Shown piece by piece: positions 63,480 through 64,000 of a DNA stretch of 64,000 nucleotides. Numbering within the stretch: position 1 is the first letter of the stretch; every line of letters starts with the position of its first letter. The position numbers and the translations under genes are program-made. The notes beneath the pieces are model-generated. The model worked only from the letters and a program-made list of their open reading frames with translations, searched no databases and was not told where the DNA came from. The DNA is from Pseudo-nitzschia pungens (lineage: Eukaryota > Bacillariophyta > Bacillariophyceae > Bacillariales > Bacillariaceae), in assembly GCA_037355855.1 (NCBI GenBank), contig CM074762.1:5456001-5520000 (forward strand), read 5' to 3'.

Positions 63480-64000
63480 ATGTCTTCTATTACACCTCTT
63501 CCATTTAAGTTCGACTTCGAACCAGAAGAACTTGAAAAGGCTGAGTACAAACGTGTTATAACCACTGAAACTGAGACTGAAACAACTAAGATAAAGGTAT
63601 CCTTTATCACTACAACGTCCACTCTCTTACAATTGCTTCATTCCATTTATGAATTTACTGAAGCGCGTCATGCCATGGGTTGGACAACAGGCCCAAAACT
63701 CTATGCCAAGTTCCCAGACATTCTACGAAACTATTCTGATAAGACTTGGTGGAGAACCAACATCATTGGACATACTGAAACGGTGCCTCATTTTGACGAC
63801 GACGTTCGTGCCTTCATTCGGTTCAAGTTCTCTAACAACGATGACGTCTATCGAAACCACAAACGATTCCTTTCTCAGATAAAAAAGACCACTTCCATGA
63901 CTGTTTCCAGCTTTGTTTCCTTGGTCACTTACCATAACAATGTGGTGCTTCCCTTGTTACCTGGTGCTCCAACCACTGCTGCAGATGCCATCATTCCTGA
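63480..64000 (+). CDS. Probable retrotransposon gag-like ORF, N-terminal part (runs off window)
   Basis: An ATG at 63,480 (CAACCATGTC context) opens a frame with no stop through the window end (173 codons). The protein begins SSITPLPFKFDFEPEELEKA and continues with EFTEARHAMGWTTGPKLYAK, KTWWRTNIIGH, VRAFIRFKFSNNDDVYRNHK and SFVSLVTYHNNVVLPLLPGA. It lacks the homopolymers and GC-rich codon use of the host genes and follows an AT-rich leader. Together with its position downstream of an LTR-like TGT sequence, this suggests the gag region of a diatom LTR retrotransposon (Copia-type elements are abundant there). No protease, integrase or zinc knuckle is within view, so the class is tentative. Confidence 0.45.
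   Translation, partial: MSSITPLPFKFDFEPEELEKAEYKRVITTETETETTKIKVSFITTTSTLLQLLHSIYEFTEARHAMGWTTGPKLYAKFPDILRNYSDKTWWRTNIIGHTETVPHFDDDVRAFIRFKFSNNDDVYRNHKRFLSQIKKTTSMTVSSFVSLVTYHNNVVLPLLPGAPTTAADAIIP

Overview
This is nuclear DNA from a eukaryote, most likely a diatom (a raphid pennate fits best; the species cannot be fixed from sequence alone). The gene families support this: BspA/DUF285 leucine-rich repeats, helicase-associated (HA) domain proteins, Pro-Ser and Pro-Thr repeat wall-type proteins, a Lys/Ser-rich silaffin-like secreted protein, and a subtilase with a Cys-rich 'DSFGDG' tail. Genes are compact with few short GT-AG introns. They are GC-rich and full of homopolymeric amino-acid tracts, and sit between AT-rich spacers packed with simple repeats and short transposon-like elements.

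Layout. 1-762: N-terminal part of a B-type cyclin (minus strand, runs off the edge). 2,328-3,085: short terminal-inverted-repeat (TIR) element. 5,736-7,217: two-exon O-methyltransferase. 7,790-10,138: TrmA/RumA-type RNA m5U methyltransferase. 11,350-13,201: secreted subtilisin-like protease with one intron. 14,443-16,206: stand-alone RING-Cys-relay (MYCBP2/PHR C-terminus-like) ubiquitin ligase. 18,003-19,880: BspA-type repeat protein. 20,420-21,420: decayed copy of the 3' end of the ligase gene. 22,279-23,427: SKP1 with a 600-nt intron. 24,035-24,407: second small TIR element. 25,673-29,482: large secreted beta-helix protein. 31,264-33,984: PS/PT-repeat secreted protein. 35,647-37,209: EF-hand membrane protein, probably organellar. 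40,431-41,606: silaffin-like secreted protein. 41,948-43,528: secreted CIA30-fold protein. 44,432-46,420: RNase H1. 48,017-48,242: tRNA-Ile(AAT) and tRNA-Pro(AGG). 50,149-51,939: Cys-rich repeat protein with a likely GPI anchor. 55,406-56,878: HA-domain protein. 59,638-62,537: 2.9-kb element with 300-bp TIRs. 63,480-end: start of a probable retrotransposon gag-like ORF.

How the genes relate. There are no operons, but two themes stand out. First, at least seven genes encode secretory-pathway or surface proteins (subtilase, BspA, beta-helix, PS/PT repeat, silaffin-like, CIA30, Cys-rich repeat), suggesting a locus rich in cell-wall or extracellular functions. Second, the RING-Cys-relay ligase and SKP1 lie 6 kb apart; in animals the homologous PHR ligases act with SKP1 and an F-box protein. 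Whether this proximity means anything is untested.

The points I think most worth following are the small stand-alone RING-Cys-relay ligase and its decayed GC-rich duplicate, the TIR elements that carry internal arrays of near-palindromic words, the shared ends of the 111-bp and 2.9-kb elements, and the silaffin-like and Cys-repeat surface proteins. All functional assignments rest on motifs read by eye; no database search was run.
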